From CAKQOE01 sp051892195 (GTDB lineage: Bacteria > Bacillota > Clostridia > Peptostreptococcales > Anaerovoracaceae), in NCBI GenBank assembly GCA_051892195.1, contig JBJFFZ010000135.1, positions 1-30,322 of the forward strand: 30,322 nt of DNA. The letters are read 5' to 3'. The translations under genes were made by a program, and so were the position numbers. Below the pieces are notes generated by a model, which saw only the letters and a list, made by a program, of their open reading frames with translations, was not told where the DNA came from and ran no database searches. Shown piece after piece: positions 1 through 7,622 of the stretch; positions within the stretch are counted from its first letter, which is position 1; each line of letters starts with the position of its first letter.

Positions 1-8
1 AGAATCAT

Positions 9-58
9 AAACCTTGAAGCTGTTGGAATTCCAACGGTTTCAGGGTTTTTTCTTTTTG
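9..58 (+). terminator. Intrinsic terminator of a gene upstream of the window
   Basis: An 18-base-pair hairpin, arms 9-26 and 31-48 with loop AATT, includes three G-U pairs and runs into a T-rich tract (46-58). It probably ends a plus-strand gene that lies before the window. Seen directly in the sequence. Confidence 0.85.
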
Positions 59-192
59 TTTCAAATGATTTGAATTTATTTGTGCTTTAAAATGAAAAAA
101 GCAGTCTTCTTCATTTTTTTTCATTATTTAATACTTTTTTATCTGATATTGTATCTTTTCCTTACTTTTCCGTCAGACCATATTATTTTGTA

Positions 193-221
193 TTGCACTT
201 AAAGATTCCATATACTAAAAT
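193..221 (+). promoter_or_regulatory. Candidate sigma-A promoter for the SLH/transglutaminase gene
   Basis: TTGCAC (193-198), a 17-base spacer and TAAAAT (216-221) lie about 80 bases before the start codon in AT-rich DNA. The rest of 59-300 shows no gene. The match is fair, and other AT-rich hexamers nearby could serve instead. Confidence 0.45.
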
Positions 222-300
222 AAAAAACGCAATTTTGTATTTTTATACTATTACTTACAGCAATAACAGCAGAAATCCCACGAAAAGTTCAGGAGAAACT

Positions 301-1671
301 ATGAAAAAGAACGTACTTAAGACAGCATTACTCATTGCAGGCCTTACTTTATGCATGGCGCCGGTTATGTCTTTTGCTGAAGAGACAGAAGCCGCAGATG
401 TTGAAACAACGACAGCAGAAGCTGCCTCTGAGGTGTCCGTGTCTGTAAGGTTAAACACACAGGAACATTTAAAATATATGGATGGCAGCAGCAACGGGCT
501 GTTTTATCCCGATGCAGGACTTTCCCGTGCAGAAGCTGCAAAAATCCTGTATTCTCTGCTGGAGCAGCCAGAAGAGGATGATATTGTCAGAGCATATATC
601 CCTTTTTCTGATGCAGGGGAGAATACCTGGTACGCAGCGTATGTGAAGGCCATGTATGAATACGGAATCATGGACGGGTACGGGGACGGAACCTTCAGAC
701 CCGACGGAACAGTAACCAGAGCACAGTTTGTAAAGATGATTGAGCCCTTTGTGGAGAAAAACGGAGACGCTTCCGGTGCTTTTTCCGACGTTTCCGATGA
801 TTTCTGGGCGGCAGAGGCCATCGCAGCTGTTTCTGAATGCGGGGTTATTTTCGGATACCCTGACGGTACCTTCCGGCCTTATGATACCGTAACAAGATGT
901 CAGGCTGCTGTAATGCTGAACAGACTTCTGGACCGCCATGGGGACGAAAATATCATATATGATTACAACAAAGTGAGAATGTATCCCGACTTAAGTACGG
1001 ACTTCTGGGCCTATGCGGATATTATGGAAGCAAGCGTTCCCCATGGGTATGCCGAAGATGGCGGAGAAATCTGGACCTCTTACACAAAGGAGCCCACAAA
1101 GATGACGCCGGGCTACAACGTTGTGAACGGAGCGCTGTACTATGTGGACCCGGTGACCGCTGATTTTGTGCGAAGCCGCACCATAGAAAACCACTATTTT
1201 GCATATGACGGAAAGTACACTACAGGCAACCAGCATCTTGATGATCTGGTGCGCAGGGTGACCCAGGCAGCCACCACGCCTCAGATGACCCAGCACCAGA
1301 TGCTCCGGGCACTGTTCAACTATGAGGTGGTGCACAACACCTACCTGAAGCGCGATCTTCTTGAGGTAGGACAGACCGGCTGGGAGGAGGCCTATGCCGT
1401 TCCTTTTTTTGAAAACGGGAAGGGCAACTGCTACAGCTTTGCGGCAGCATTCTATTATCTGGCAAAAAACATCGGATATGATCCGAAGACGGTATCCGGG
1501 CTGGTGGGCCACAACAGACGGCCTCACGGATGGGTGGAAATCCAGCTGGACGGTGCTGCGCATATATATGACACAGAACTGACCATGGCGAAAAGAGCTG
1601 CGGGAAACAGCGGAATTGATTTATTTGAAATGACCTATGAAAATGCGGTGTATGTGTACGCAAAATCATAG
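301..1671 (+). CDS. Secreted SLH-domain protein with transglutaminase-like domain
   Basis: A 456-residue exported surface protein. The start at 301 is preceded by AGGAGA and opens a signal peptide (MKKN, hydrophobic core, likely cleavage near SFA-EE, residue 26). Three SLH-like repeats follow at about 53-95, 101-155 and 160-212; the second and third carry the GYGDGTFRPDG and GYPDGTFRP motifs. SLH repeats usually bind wall polysaccharide. The C-terminal half resembles the transglutaminase/protease core fold: Cys377 in GKGNCYSFAAAF, His409 in RRPHGWVEIQ and Asp424 in IYDTELT fit a Cys-His-Asp triad. The substrate is unknown; such domains may cut or crosslink wall peptides or proteins. The gene appears to be transcribed alone. 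An in-frame TTG at 193 would extend it but lies on the proposed promoter and spoils the signal peptide. Confidence 0.85.
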   Translation: MKKNVLKTALLIAGLTLCMAPVMSFAEETEAADVETTTAEAASEVSVSVRLNTQEHLKYMDGSSNGLFYPDAGLSRAEAAKILYSLLEQPEEDDIVRAYIPFSDAGENTWYAAYVKAMYEYGIMDGYGDGTFRPDGTVTRAQFVKMIEPFVEKNGDASGAFSDVSDDFWAAEAIAAVSECGVIFGYPDGTFRPYDTVTRCQAAVMLNRLLDRHGDENIIYDYNKVRMYPDLSTDFWAYADIMEASVPHGYAEDGGEIWTSYTKEPTKMTPGYNVVNGALYYVDPVTADFVRSRTIENHYFAYDGKYTTGNQHLDDLVRRVTQAATTPQMTQHQMLRALFNYEVVHNTYLKRDLLEVGQTGWEEAYAVPFFENGKGNCYSFAAAFYYLAKNIGYDPKTVSGLVGHNRRPHGWVEIQLDGAAHIYDTELTMAKRAAGNSGIDLFEMTYENAVYVYAKS

Positions 1672-1684
1672 AAAACCAGTGTAC

Positions 1685-1742
1685 GTCCGCTCCTGCGGAC
1701 CGGCATGACTGCGGCAGAACCTCAGGTTCTGCCGGTTTAATG
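1685..1742 (+). terminator. Hairpins after the SLH/transglutaminase gene, probable terminator
   Basis: Two perfect hairpins follow the stop codon: GTCCGC/GCGGAC (1685-1700) and CGGCAGAACC/GGTTCTGCCG with a three-base loop (1712-1734). The sequence after the second is only GTTTAATGTT, so termination may be partial. A third small hairpin (1767-1781) lies just before the next gene's ribosome binding site. Confidence 0.5.
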
Positions 1743-1798
1743 TTGAATGGAAGTAATTGACAGGGTGTCTGCAGAGCAGACGGGGGAAAGGAAGTAGA

Positions 1799-3013
1799 AT
1801 GTTTTTTCTGAAGGCGGCTTACTGCCGCATATTTCAGGGCGCACTGCGGCTGGCGCTGCCGGTGCTTCCCTACAGAGAGCCGGAAATTATAAGTGAATGC
1901 GCCGGGCTTGGGCGTGTGCTGGAGGAGAAACAGGTTCGTTCGGTGCTGATTGTTACGGATCAGGGCATCCGGCAGCACGGGCTTGTTTCACCTGTGGAGC
2001 AGGTGCTGCAGCGGAACGGAATTTCGTATTACATTTATGACCGGACACAGCAGAATCCTACGGTGCTCAATGTAGAAGAGGCTTTGGCCATGTATCACAG
2101 CAATCACTGCAACGGCCTGATTGCCATAGGGGGAGGCTCCGCCATGGACTGCGCAAAGGTTGTGGGGGCGAGAGCGGTTTATCCCGGGCGCACTGTGGGC
2201 CAGCTGGGAGGTATTCTGAAGGTGCTTCGGAGGCTGCCTTTGCTGATTGCAATTCCTACCACTGCAGGAACAGGCAGTGAAACCACCCTCGCTGCAGTTG
2301 TTACGGATCCGGCAGCCCATCATAAATACGCGCTTATGAGTTTTCCGCTGATTCCTCATTATGCAGTGCTGGACCCGGCGTTTACCTATTCTCTGCCGGC
2401 ACCGCTTACTGCCACCACCGGTATGGATGCCCTTACCCATGCGGTTGAAGCATACATCGGGCGTTCAACCACAAAGGAAACACGCGGACTTGCCTTAGAG
2501 GCAACGAAAATGATCTTTGAAAATATTGAGATCGCTTACCGGGACGGAGATAACAGCGAGGCGAAGGCAAATATGCTGCACGCTGCGTATAAAGCAGGCC
2601 TGGCTTTTTCCAAATCCTATGTGGGCTATATACACGCTATTGCCCATTCCATCAGCGGAAGGTACGGAACACCTCACGGCCTTGCCAATGCGGTCATTAT
2701 GCCGTATGTTTTGAAAGCGTACGGAAAACGGGTGCATAAGAAGCTGGCGGCTCTGGGGGTTGCTGCAGGGGTATGCTCGGAACGTGATTCTTATGAAACA
2801 GGTGCAGAAAAGTTTGTTGAAGCTGTCATAGGACTGAACAGGCGCATGGGAATACCGGATCATCTCACCGGAATCCAGGAGGCGGATATTACCGGAATGG
2901 CAGCTTATGCGGAAAAAGAGGCCAATCCTCTCTATCCGGTGCCGGTGCTGATGACAAGAAAGGAACTGGAGCGTTTCTACTATCAGGTTGCAGATGGGAG
3001 GGTGTATCAATGA
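1799..3013 (+). CDS. Iron-containing alcohol dehydrogenase family protein
   Basis: A 404-residue group III (iron-type) alcohol dehydrogenase, expected to interconvert an alcohol and an aldehyde with NAD(P)H in the cytoplasm. The nucleotide-binding GGGSAMD motif is at 111-117 and TTAGTGSE at 154-161. The four expected metal ligands are all present: Asp210, His214, His283 and His293 (in GMDALTHAVEAYIG and TPHGLANA). The start at 1799 follows GGGGAAAGGAAG; an upstream in-frame start at 1757 has no such site and lies in a hairpin region. The stop overlaps the next start by four bases (ATGA), so the gene is probably co-translated with the aldehyde dehydrogenase. Together they could run alcohol to aldehyde to acid, or the reverse. 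The substrate cannot be told from sequence alone. Confidence 0.9.
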   Translation: MFFLKAAYCRIFQGALRLALPVLPYREPEIISECAGLGRVLEEKQVRSVLIVTDQGIRQHGLVSPVEQVLQRNGISYYIYDRTQQNPTVLNVEEALAMYHSNHCNGLIAIGGGSAMDCAKVVGARAVYPGRTVGQLGGILKVLRRLPLLIAIPTTAGTGSETTLAAVVTDPAAHHKYALMSFPLIPHYAVLDPAFTYSLPAPLTATTGMDALTHAVEAYIGRSTTKETRGLALEATKMIFENIEIAYRDGDNSEAKANMLHAAYKAGLAFSKSYVGYIHAIAHSISGRYGTPHGLANAVIMPYVLKAYGKRVHKKLAALGVAAGVCSERDSYETGAEKFVEAVIGLNRRMGIPDHLTGIQEADITGMAAYAEKEANPLYPVPVLMTRKELERFYYQVADGRVYQ

Positions 3014-4392
3014 ATGAAACAGAAATCAGAGGTCTGCTGGAAAAGCAGCGGGCGTATTACCGGACCGGAGCCACCATTCCGGCGGATTTTCGCATCAGGC
3101 AGCTGAAAAAGCTGTATGGCTGTATAAAAGAAAAGCAGAATGAAATCTGCGGTGCTCTCACGTCGGATCTTGGAAAGAGCGCCTATGAGGGATTTATGTG
3201 CGAAGTAGGTCTGGTGCTGTCTGAAATATCCTATATGATCCGTCACACAAAGAAGTTTGCAGGTCGAAAGAGAGTGGGCACCCCTCTTTCACAATTTCCT
3301 TCCAGCAGCTTTGTGCAGCCGGTTCCATACGGCAATACGCTGATTATGAGCCCGTGGAATTATCCGTTTCTTTTATCTCTGGACCCTCTGGCAGACGCCA
3401 TTGCAGCGGGAAATACAGCCATTGTGAAGCCCAGCGCATATTCTCCGGCTACCAGCAGCATCGTTGCGGAAATCATTCAGGAGTGCTTTGCCCCGGAGTA
3501 TGTGGCGGCAGTTACCGGCGGCAGAGCGGAAAACCAGGCATTGCTGGATCAGGATTTTGATTTTGTGTTCTTTACCGGAAGTCAGGAAGTGGGAAAGGAG
3601 GTTCTCCGGCGCAGTGCAGAGCACCTGACTCCTGCAATTCTGGAGCTGGGGGGCAAAAGTCCCTGCATTGTGGATGAGAGCGCCGATATTAAGCTGGCAG
3701 CCAGACGCATTGTGTTCGGCAAGTTTCTCAACTGCGGACAGACCTGCGTGGCGCCGGATTACATTCTCTGCCATCAATCTGTAAAAGACGCATTTGCGGA
3801 AGAAGTAAAAAAACAGATTATCCTTCAGTTCGGAGAAAAACCCCTTGAGAACAGCAGCTATGGAAAAATCATCAACGAAAAGCATTTTCATCGTCTGTGC
3901 AGTCTGATGGATTCACGGAAGGTGATTTTCGGCGGAGAAACCAGGGAAGAAACCTGTCAGATCGCCCCTACGGTCATGGATGGCATCTGTGAGGAAGATG
4001 CCGTCATGGGAGAAGAAATCTTCGGCCCTATCATGCCGATCATGGAATATTCGGATTTTGACCGTGTGCTTGAAAAGCTTAAACGCAAAGAAAAACCTCT
4101 GGCTCTGTACCTTTTTTCGGAAAACGGGGAGCATATCCGCCGTGTGACAAAGGAGCTTTCCTATGGAGGAGGATGCATCAATGACGTGATCATTCACCTT
4201 GCAACAAGCGAAATGGGCTTCGGAGGCGTAGGAGAGAGCGGAATGGGGGCCTATCACGGAAAAGCCGGTTTTGATGCTTTTTCTCACTATAAATCCATCG
4301 TTGATAAAAAGACCTGGCTGGACCTTCCCATGCGGTACCAGCCTTATAAGAGCAGACTGTACGAAAGACTCCTGCATGTATTTCTAAAGTAA
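3010..4392 (+). CDS. NAD(P)-dependent aldehyde dehydrogenase, class 3-like
   Basis: A 460-residue aldehyde dehydrogenase, the usual length of the short ALDH3-type subfamily, which oxidises medium-chain or aromatic aldehydes to acids. Visible landmarks are Asn117 in SPWNYPF, the FFTGS cofactor motif at 187-191, the general-base Glu212 in LELGGKSPC, and the catalytic Cys246 in NCGQTCVAPDY. EEIFGPI and the C-terminal FGGVGESGMG-type motif are also present. The C-terminal tail is basic and hydrophobic, as in membrane-associated ALDH3 enzymes, though I see no clear membrane anchor. It overlaps the alcohol dehydrogenase by four bases, so the two are probably one transcript. The natural substrate is not evident. 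Confidence 0.92.
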   Translation: MNETEIRGLLEKQRAYYRTGATIPADFRIRQLKKLYGCIKEKQNEICGALTSDLGKSAYEGFMCEVGLVLSEISYMIRHTKKFAGRKRVGTPLSQFPSSSFVQPVPYGNTLIMSPWNYPFLLSLDPLADAIAAGNTAIVKPSAYSPATSSIVAEIIQECFAPEYVAAVTGGRAENQALLDQDFDFVFFTGSQEVGKEVLRRSAEHLTPAILELGGKSPCIVDESADIKLAARRIVFGKFLNCGQTCVAPDYILCHQSVKDAFAEEVKKQIILQFGEKPLENSSYGKIINEKHFHRLCSLMDSRKVIFGGETREETCQIAPTVMDGICEEDAVMGEEIFGPIMPIMEYSDFDRVLEKLKRKEKPLALYLFSENGEHIRRVTKELSYGGGCINDVIIHLATSEMGFGGVGESGMGAYHGKAGFDAFSHYKSIVDKKTWLDLPMRYQPYKSRLYERLLHVFLK

Positions 4393-4415
4393 GCCCGGGT
4401 TCTGAACGGGGACAG

Positions 4416-4447
4416 CACAGGCCCGGCCTGTGAAAAAAATATTTTTC
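4416..4447 (+). terminator. Possible terminator after the alcohol/aldehyde dehydrogenase pair
   Basis: A seven-base-pair hairpin CACAGGC/GCCTGTG with a three-base loop (4416-4432) is followed by a run of A and then ATATTTTTC. The A and T runs can themselves pair. The poly-T tract is displaced, so this is a weak candidate. Confidence 0.35.
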
Positions 4448-4482
4448 AGATATAAAAATCTGCATATCAGAATGTATTTGGT

Positions 4483-4626
4483 CTGTTTGGAATCGGAGCA
4501 GGATGAACCTTAATATATGAAAGATTCCAAACGGTTACAAACAAAACCAAACACCGATAAAGGCTGAAAGCCAGTAAATTCAACCGATTCGGGAGAGCCG
4601 TCCTGAAAAAAATGAGCCAAAGATAA
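4483..4626. other. Gene-free spacer with a large inverted repeat, possible structured RNA or operator
   Basis: Bases 4393-4762 hold no convincing coding frame. CTGTTTGGAATC (4483-4494) pairs with GATTCCAAACGG (4523-4534) over 12 base pairs, one of them T-G, around a 28-base loop. A small GGCT/AGCC hairpin lies at 4562-4572, followed by CCGATTCGGGAGAGCCG. All of this lies upstream of the promoter at 4627, so it is not the leader of the next gene from that promoter. It could be a separate small RNA or a control site. I do not recognise a known riboswitch core. Confidence 0.3.
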
Positions 4627-4655
4627 TTGACATAGCATGCGATTTATGTTATTCT
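4627..4655 (+). promoter_or_regulatory. Strong promoter with extended -10 for the 104-residue protein
   Basis: A perfect TTGACA (4627-4632), a 17-base spacer and TATTCT (4650-4655), with TG at 4647-4648 forming an extended -10. Predicted transcription starts near 4662, leaving an AT-rich leader of about 100 bases before the start codon at 4763. Confidence 0.75.
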
Positions 4656-4762
4656 TTTGCCATGAAAGTTCCACATTGTTTTCTGTGTTTTAAATGCTGT
4701 AGCGATGGAGGAACAGACTAATCATTATTTTAATTTTTTAATTAAATGAAAGGTGGTACATT

Positions 4763-5077
4763 ATGCCAAGAGATTGTTGGAACAATGTAGAAGTTCAGGA
4801 TGAAGAAAAGTTAACTGCAGAAGTTATCGAAATCGTTAAGAAGGCTGGCAAGTTATCTTACCCTGAAATGCAGGAACTCAGAATTTCTGCTGAATTATGC
4901 GACAGAGGTCACTTCAAGAGAGCTATGCAGGTAATCGCTGACAAGACTGGTTCTGCTCTCCCTAAGGATCTCGACATCATTCTGGAAGATCCAGATTTCG
5001 ATGTAAGAGTTTCTTTCATGAATGCTGTTGTTAAGGCTGTTGATCCGGCTCCAGCAGGCGTTCCTATCAGAAAGTAA
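4763..5077 (+). CDS. Unrecognised 104-residue protein, probably highly expressed
   Basis: I do not recognise this family. The product is small and soluble, with no signal peptide or membrane segment, and looks mostly helical: an acidic N-terminal half (VQDEEKLTAEVIEIVKK), then a mixed-charge helix (AELCDRGHFKRAMQVIADK), and a proline-rich tail (DPAPAGVPIRK). It has two cysteines but no metal-binding pattern. Several signs point to strong expression: a perfect TTGACA with extended -10, an AAAGGTGG ribosome binding site six bases before ATG, a strong terminator just after the gene, and codon choice unlike most neighbours (AGA for arginine, GTT, TCT, GCT and AAG favoured), a bias shared with thrS. 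It is transcribed alone. No function is claimed. Confidence 0.8.
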   Translation: MPRDCWNNVEVQDEEKLTAEVIEIVKKAGKLSYPEMQELRISAELCDRGHFKRAMQVIADKTGSALPKDLDIILEDPDFDVRVSFMNAVVKAVDPAPAGVPIRK

Positions 5078-5113
5078 TCTGAAATCTGTAAAAATCGGAT
5101 AAGTACGTATCAG

Positions 5114-5153
5114 GCAGGAACTGCCGTGTATGCTGCAGTTCCTGCTTTCTTTT
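5114..5153 (+). terminator. Strong intrinsic terminator after the 104-residue protein gene
   Basis: A perfect 11-base-pair hairpin, GCAGGAACTGC (5114-5124) with GCAGTTCCTGC (5135-5145) and a ten-base loop, is followed by TTTCTTTT. It separates the small gene from the tRNA promoter. Confidence 0.92.
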
Positions 5154-5247
5154 GCGGTTTTCTCCTCTGTTCAGGGGGAGAAAGAGCGCATTTTGCCGCT
5201 TTTTGAGACAGCTTTTTCGGGATTTATGCTAAAAAATGAAAAAGGTG

Positions 5248-5279
5248 TTGACATGGTTGTAGATAAGTGTTAGTATAAT
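5248..5279 (+). promoter_or_regulatory. Promoter of the tRNA operon
   Basis: A perfect TTGACA (5248-5253) is followed by TTAGTATAATA. The -10 may be TAGTAT (5271-5276, 17-base spacer) or TATAAT (5274-5279, 20-base spacer). The first tRNA starts about 38 bases later, after a short leader able to form a weak hairpin that could guide 5' processing. Confidence 0.8.
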
Positions 5280-5316
5280 ATCGTTGACGCGCTGATGAAG
5301 AGCGTACGCGAGAGAC

Positions 5317-5393
5317 CGGGGTGTAGCGCAGTTTGGTAGCGCAACTGGTTTGGGACCAGTGGGTCGCGGGTTCAAATCCTGCCACCCCGACCA
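5317..5393 (+). tRNA. tRNA-Pro (anticodon TGG)
   Basis: A complete 77-base cloverleaf with acceptor CGGGGTG/CACCCCG, anticodon stem ACTGG/CCAGT and loop TTTGGGA (anticodon 5351-5353). GGTTCAAAT lies in the T arm and CCA is encoded. It is the first gene of the six-tRNA operon. Confidence 0.97.
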
Positions 5394-5406
5394 TCTTTAC
5401 TTATCG

Positions 5407-5483
5407 GGGCCATTAGCTCAGTTGGTCAGAGCATCCGGCTCATAACCGGCAGGTCCGGGGTTCAAGTCCCTGATGGCCCACCA
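5407..5483 (+). tRNA. tRNA with anticodon CAT, probably elongator Met
   Basis: A 77-base cloverleaf with acceptor GGGCCAT/ATGGCCC, anticodon CAT at 5441-5443 in loop CTCATAA, and encoded CCA. The first acceptor pair is G-C, so it is not the initiator type. The loop CTCATAA also occurs in tRNA-Ile genes whose CAT anticodon is modified by TilS, so Ile2 cannot be excluded. The outermost anticodon-stem pair is a T/C mismatch. Confidence 0.88.
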
Positions 5484-5539
5484 AATATGTGCCAAAGATT
5501 GCTCAGTTAAGTGGAGCATGCGGTGTGAAAAGTGTATAT

Positions 5540-5615
5540 GGGCGCTTAGCTCAGCTGGGAGAGCATCTGCCTTACAAGCAGAGGGTCATAGGTTCGAGCC
5601 CTATAGCGCCCACCA
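5540..5615 (+). tRNA. tRNA-Val (anticodon TAC)
   Basis: A 76-base cloverleaf with acceptor GGGCGCT/AGCGCCC, anticodon stem TCTGC/GCAGA, loop CTTACAA with TAC at 5573-5575, T arm GGTTCGAGC, and encoded CCA. It lies 56 bases after the CAT tRNA, the longest internal spacer of the cluster. Confidence 0.97.
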
Positions 5616-5645
5616 TTTAAAGAGAGTATTTCTCTTTGATGCTGC

Positions 5646-5722
5646 GGTCCGGTAGTTCAGTTGGTTAGAATGCCAGCCTGTCACGCTGGAGGTCGACGGT
5701 TCGAGCCCGTTCCGGATCGCCA
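5646..5722 (+). tRNA. tRNA-Asp (anticodon GTC)
   Basis: A 77-base cloverleaf with acceptor GGTCCGG/CCGGATC (one G-T pair), G discriminator base as usual for Asp, anticodon stem CCAGC/GCTGG, loop CTGTCAC with GTC at 5680-5682, and encoded CCA. Confidence 0.97.
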
Positions 5723-5740
5723 TTTTTTAAAATTTTATAT

Positions 5741-5815
5741 GCGGAAGTGGCTCAGTGGTAGAGCATCGCCTTGCCAAGGCGAGGGTCGCGAGTTCGAATC
5801 TCGTCTTCCGCTCCA
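5741..5815 (+). tRNA. tRNA-Gly (anticodon GCC)
   Basis: A 75-base cloverleaf with acceptor GCGGAAG/CTTCCGC, T discriminator as usual for Gly, anticodon stem TCGCC/GGCGA, loop TTGCCAA with GCC at 5773-5775, and encoded CCA. Only four bases separate it from tRNA-Phe. Confidence 0.97.
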
Positions 5816-5819
5816 GTTT

Positions 5820-5895
5820 GCCCAGATAGCTCAGTAGGTAGAGCAGGGGACTGAAAATCCCCGTGTCCTTGGTTCGATTCCGAGTCTGGGCACCA
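5820..5895 (+). tRNA. tRNA-Phe (anticodon GAA)
   Basis: A 76-base cloverleaf with acceptor GCCCAGA/TCTGGGC, anticodon stem GGGGA/TCCCC, loop CTGAAAA with GAA at 5853-5855, T arm GGTTCGATT, and encoded CCA. It is the last tRNA before the operon's terminator. Confidence 0.97.
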
Positions 5896-5903
5896 TAGAA
5901 GAA

Positions 5904-5945
5904 GGTGTTGCAAAGCAGATATGTTGTGCAGCACCATTTTTATTT
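5904..5945 (+). terminator. Intrinsic terminator of the tRNA operon
   Basis: GGTGTTGC (5904-5911) pairs with GCAGCACC (5928-5935), one pair being T-G, across a 16-base loop and is followed by ATTTTTATTT. It closes the tRNA transcript before the decarboxylase gene. Confidence 0.8.
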
Positions 5946-6022
5946 ATATGAAAACATACCCATGCCTGTTCCTGCAACCCAGATGCAGGAAGGGAATCAT
6001 GTAAAAAAAGTGAGGGAAATCC

Positions 6023-7573
6023 ATGAATCAGAATTCAATGCCTCTTGCAGATGCTCTGATCCGATATGCGCACTCTGACCGGCTGTCCATGCATGTTCCG
6101 GGACACAAGCGCTTCTGCGAAGCGGAGCTTTCAGAGCTGTACGGTCTTCTTGGAGAAAAAGCCCTTACGGCGGATATTACAGAAATCTCAGGATTTGATG
6201 ATTTTCACAATCCGGAGGATATCATAAAGGAGGCACAGGACCTCGCTGCAGAGCTTTTCGGTGCGGAGCAGACATTTTTTCTTGTAAACGGCACCACCTC
6301 CGGAATCATGGCAGCGGTCTGTGCTGCCGCAGGAGAAGAAGAGGTGGTGGCGGTGGCAGGGGACTGCCACAAATCCGTCACCCGCGGACTGGTTCTTTCC
6401 GGAGCTCAGCCGGTCTACATCCGTCCGTGGATCGATTCCGAAACGGGAATACCTGCGGGAATCTCTGCAAAGGAGCTGGAAAATGTCCTGCGGCACACCG
6501 GAGCCAGAGCACTGGTTCTCACAAATCCTTCCTATTACGGCACCTACAGCGATCTGAGAGAAATCGTCCATACAGCCCATCAGAGAGGCGTGATGGTCAT
6601 TGTGGACGAAGCTCACGGAGGACATCTGCGTTTTTCCGGGCAGCGGGAGATCCCGGACGCCATGACTGCCGGCGCCGATATTTCTGTTCAGAGCACCCAC
6701 AAGATGCTGGGAAGCCTGACCCAGAGCTCCATGCTGCATGTGCAGGGCACTCTGGCAGATCGTGAGAAGCTTGCGTATTATATTCGTCTCCTGACCTCCA
6801 CCAGCCCGTCTTATCTTCTCATGGGTTCTCTGGATGCCGTCAGGCACGGGATGGCGGCCCGGGGCCGCCGGATCTGGGAGCATCTGGTGAAGCTGACGGA
6901 CCAGTACGCAGAAACTATTTCCTCAATTCCCGGAATCTCCTGTGTCCGTTCTTTCCGAAACAGCGCCGGGCAGGTGCGCCCCCTGGACCGGGGGAGACTT
7001 CTCATTACCGCCCGGGAGCTTGGACTGACAGGACAGGAACTGGGAAGGCTGCTTTTGGATGAGCACGGCATCGACGTGGAGCTGACGGATCTGAGGTATG
7101 CTCTGGCAGTTCTGGGAAGCGGAACCTCGGAAGAAGACCTCATAAGGCTTACAGAGGCGCTGAGAAAGCTCTCGGCAGAAAAGAGAAAAAAGACCGGACT
7201 GATCTCACGGGAGGAAAATGTACTTCCGGATTTAAAAGAATCCATCAGTGCAGCAGCGGCCGCTGCTGATCTGACGCATATCTGCCGGGTTACACCGAGA
7301 AAGGCGGTTCTTGCAAGACACGACCGCATCGAGCTTCCATTTTCGGCAGGAAGAATTGCTGCAGAAGAAATTGCGGTATACCCGCCCGGCATTCCCCTTG
7401 TGGTTCCCGGAGAGAGGATCGGGGAATCTGTACTGCAGATGATTCCCAGGCTTTTGGAGCAGGGCTTTCATATTCACGGGATTCACAGAGTTTGTGAGAA
7501 CGGAACAGAAAAAATCATGCTGATGACGGCAGAGGACCCGGAGCAGTCCATGCTGTTTGACTGCATTTTCTGA
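6023..7573 (+). CDS. Orn/Lys/Arg decarboxylase family PLP enzyme (YaaO-like)
   Basis: A 516-residue fold-type I PLP enzyme of the basic amino acid decarboxylase family, which releases CO2 from lysine, arginine or ornithine to make cadaverine, agmatine or putrescine. The PLP lysine is Lys227 in QSTHKMLGSL, with the cofactor-binding Asp in DEAHGG (195-200). HVPGHKR (24-30) and the NGTTSG motif (89-94) are typical of the short Gram-positive form, which lacks the N-terminal receiver-like wing of the enterobacterial enzymes. The C-terminal domain (about 400-516) carries the usual YPPGIPLVVPGE motif. ATG follows GTGAGGGA. A gap of 49 bases without a terminator leads to tdk, so the two may share a transcript. 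Substrate is not decided by the sequence. Confidence 0.9.
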   Translation: MNQNSMPLADALIRYAHSDRLSMHVPGHKRFCEAELSELYGLLGEKALTADITEISGFDDFHNPEDIIKEAQDLAAELFGAEQTFFLVNGTTSGIMAAVCAAAGEEEVVAVAGDCHKSVTRGLVLSGAQPVYIRPWIDSETGIPAGISAKELENVLRHTGARALVLTNPSYYGTYSDLREIVHTAHQRGVMVIVDEAHGGHLRFSGQREIPDAMTAGADISVQSTHKMLGSLTQSSMLHVQGTLADREKLAYYIRLLTSTSPSYLLMGSLDAVRHGMAARGRRIWEHLVKLTDQYAETISSIPGISCVRSFRNSAGQVRPLDRGRLLITARELGLTGQELGRLLLDEHGIDVELTDLRYALAVLGSGTSEEDLIRLTEALRKLSAEKRKKTGLISREENVLPDLKESISAAAAAADLTHICRVTPRKAVLARHDRIELPFSAGRIAAEEIAVYPPGIPLVVPGERIGESVLQMIPRLLEQGFHIHGIHRVCENGTEKIMLMTAEDPEQSMLFDCIF

Positions 7574-7622
7574 GAAACAGGAAAAGATTTAAAAAAGCAC
7601 CGGAAAAGAAAGGCGGAGAGGT

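Noticed and set aside
1757..1762. TTGACA before the alcohol dehydrogenase gene
   Set aside because: The sequence 17 bases downstream is GC-rich with no -10 box.
5473..5655. Open frame across the Val tRNA and its flanks
   Set aside because: It runs through intact tRNA genes and has no ribosome binding site.
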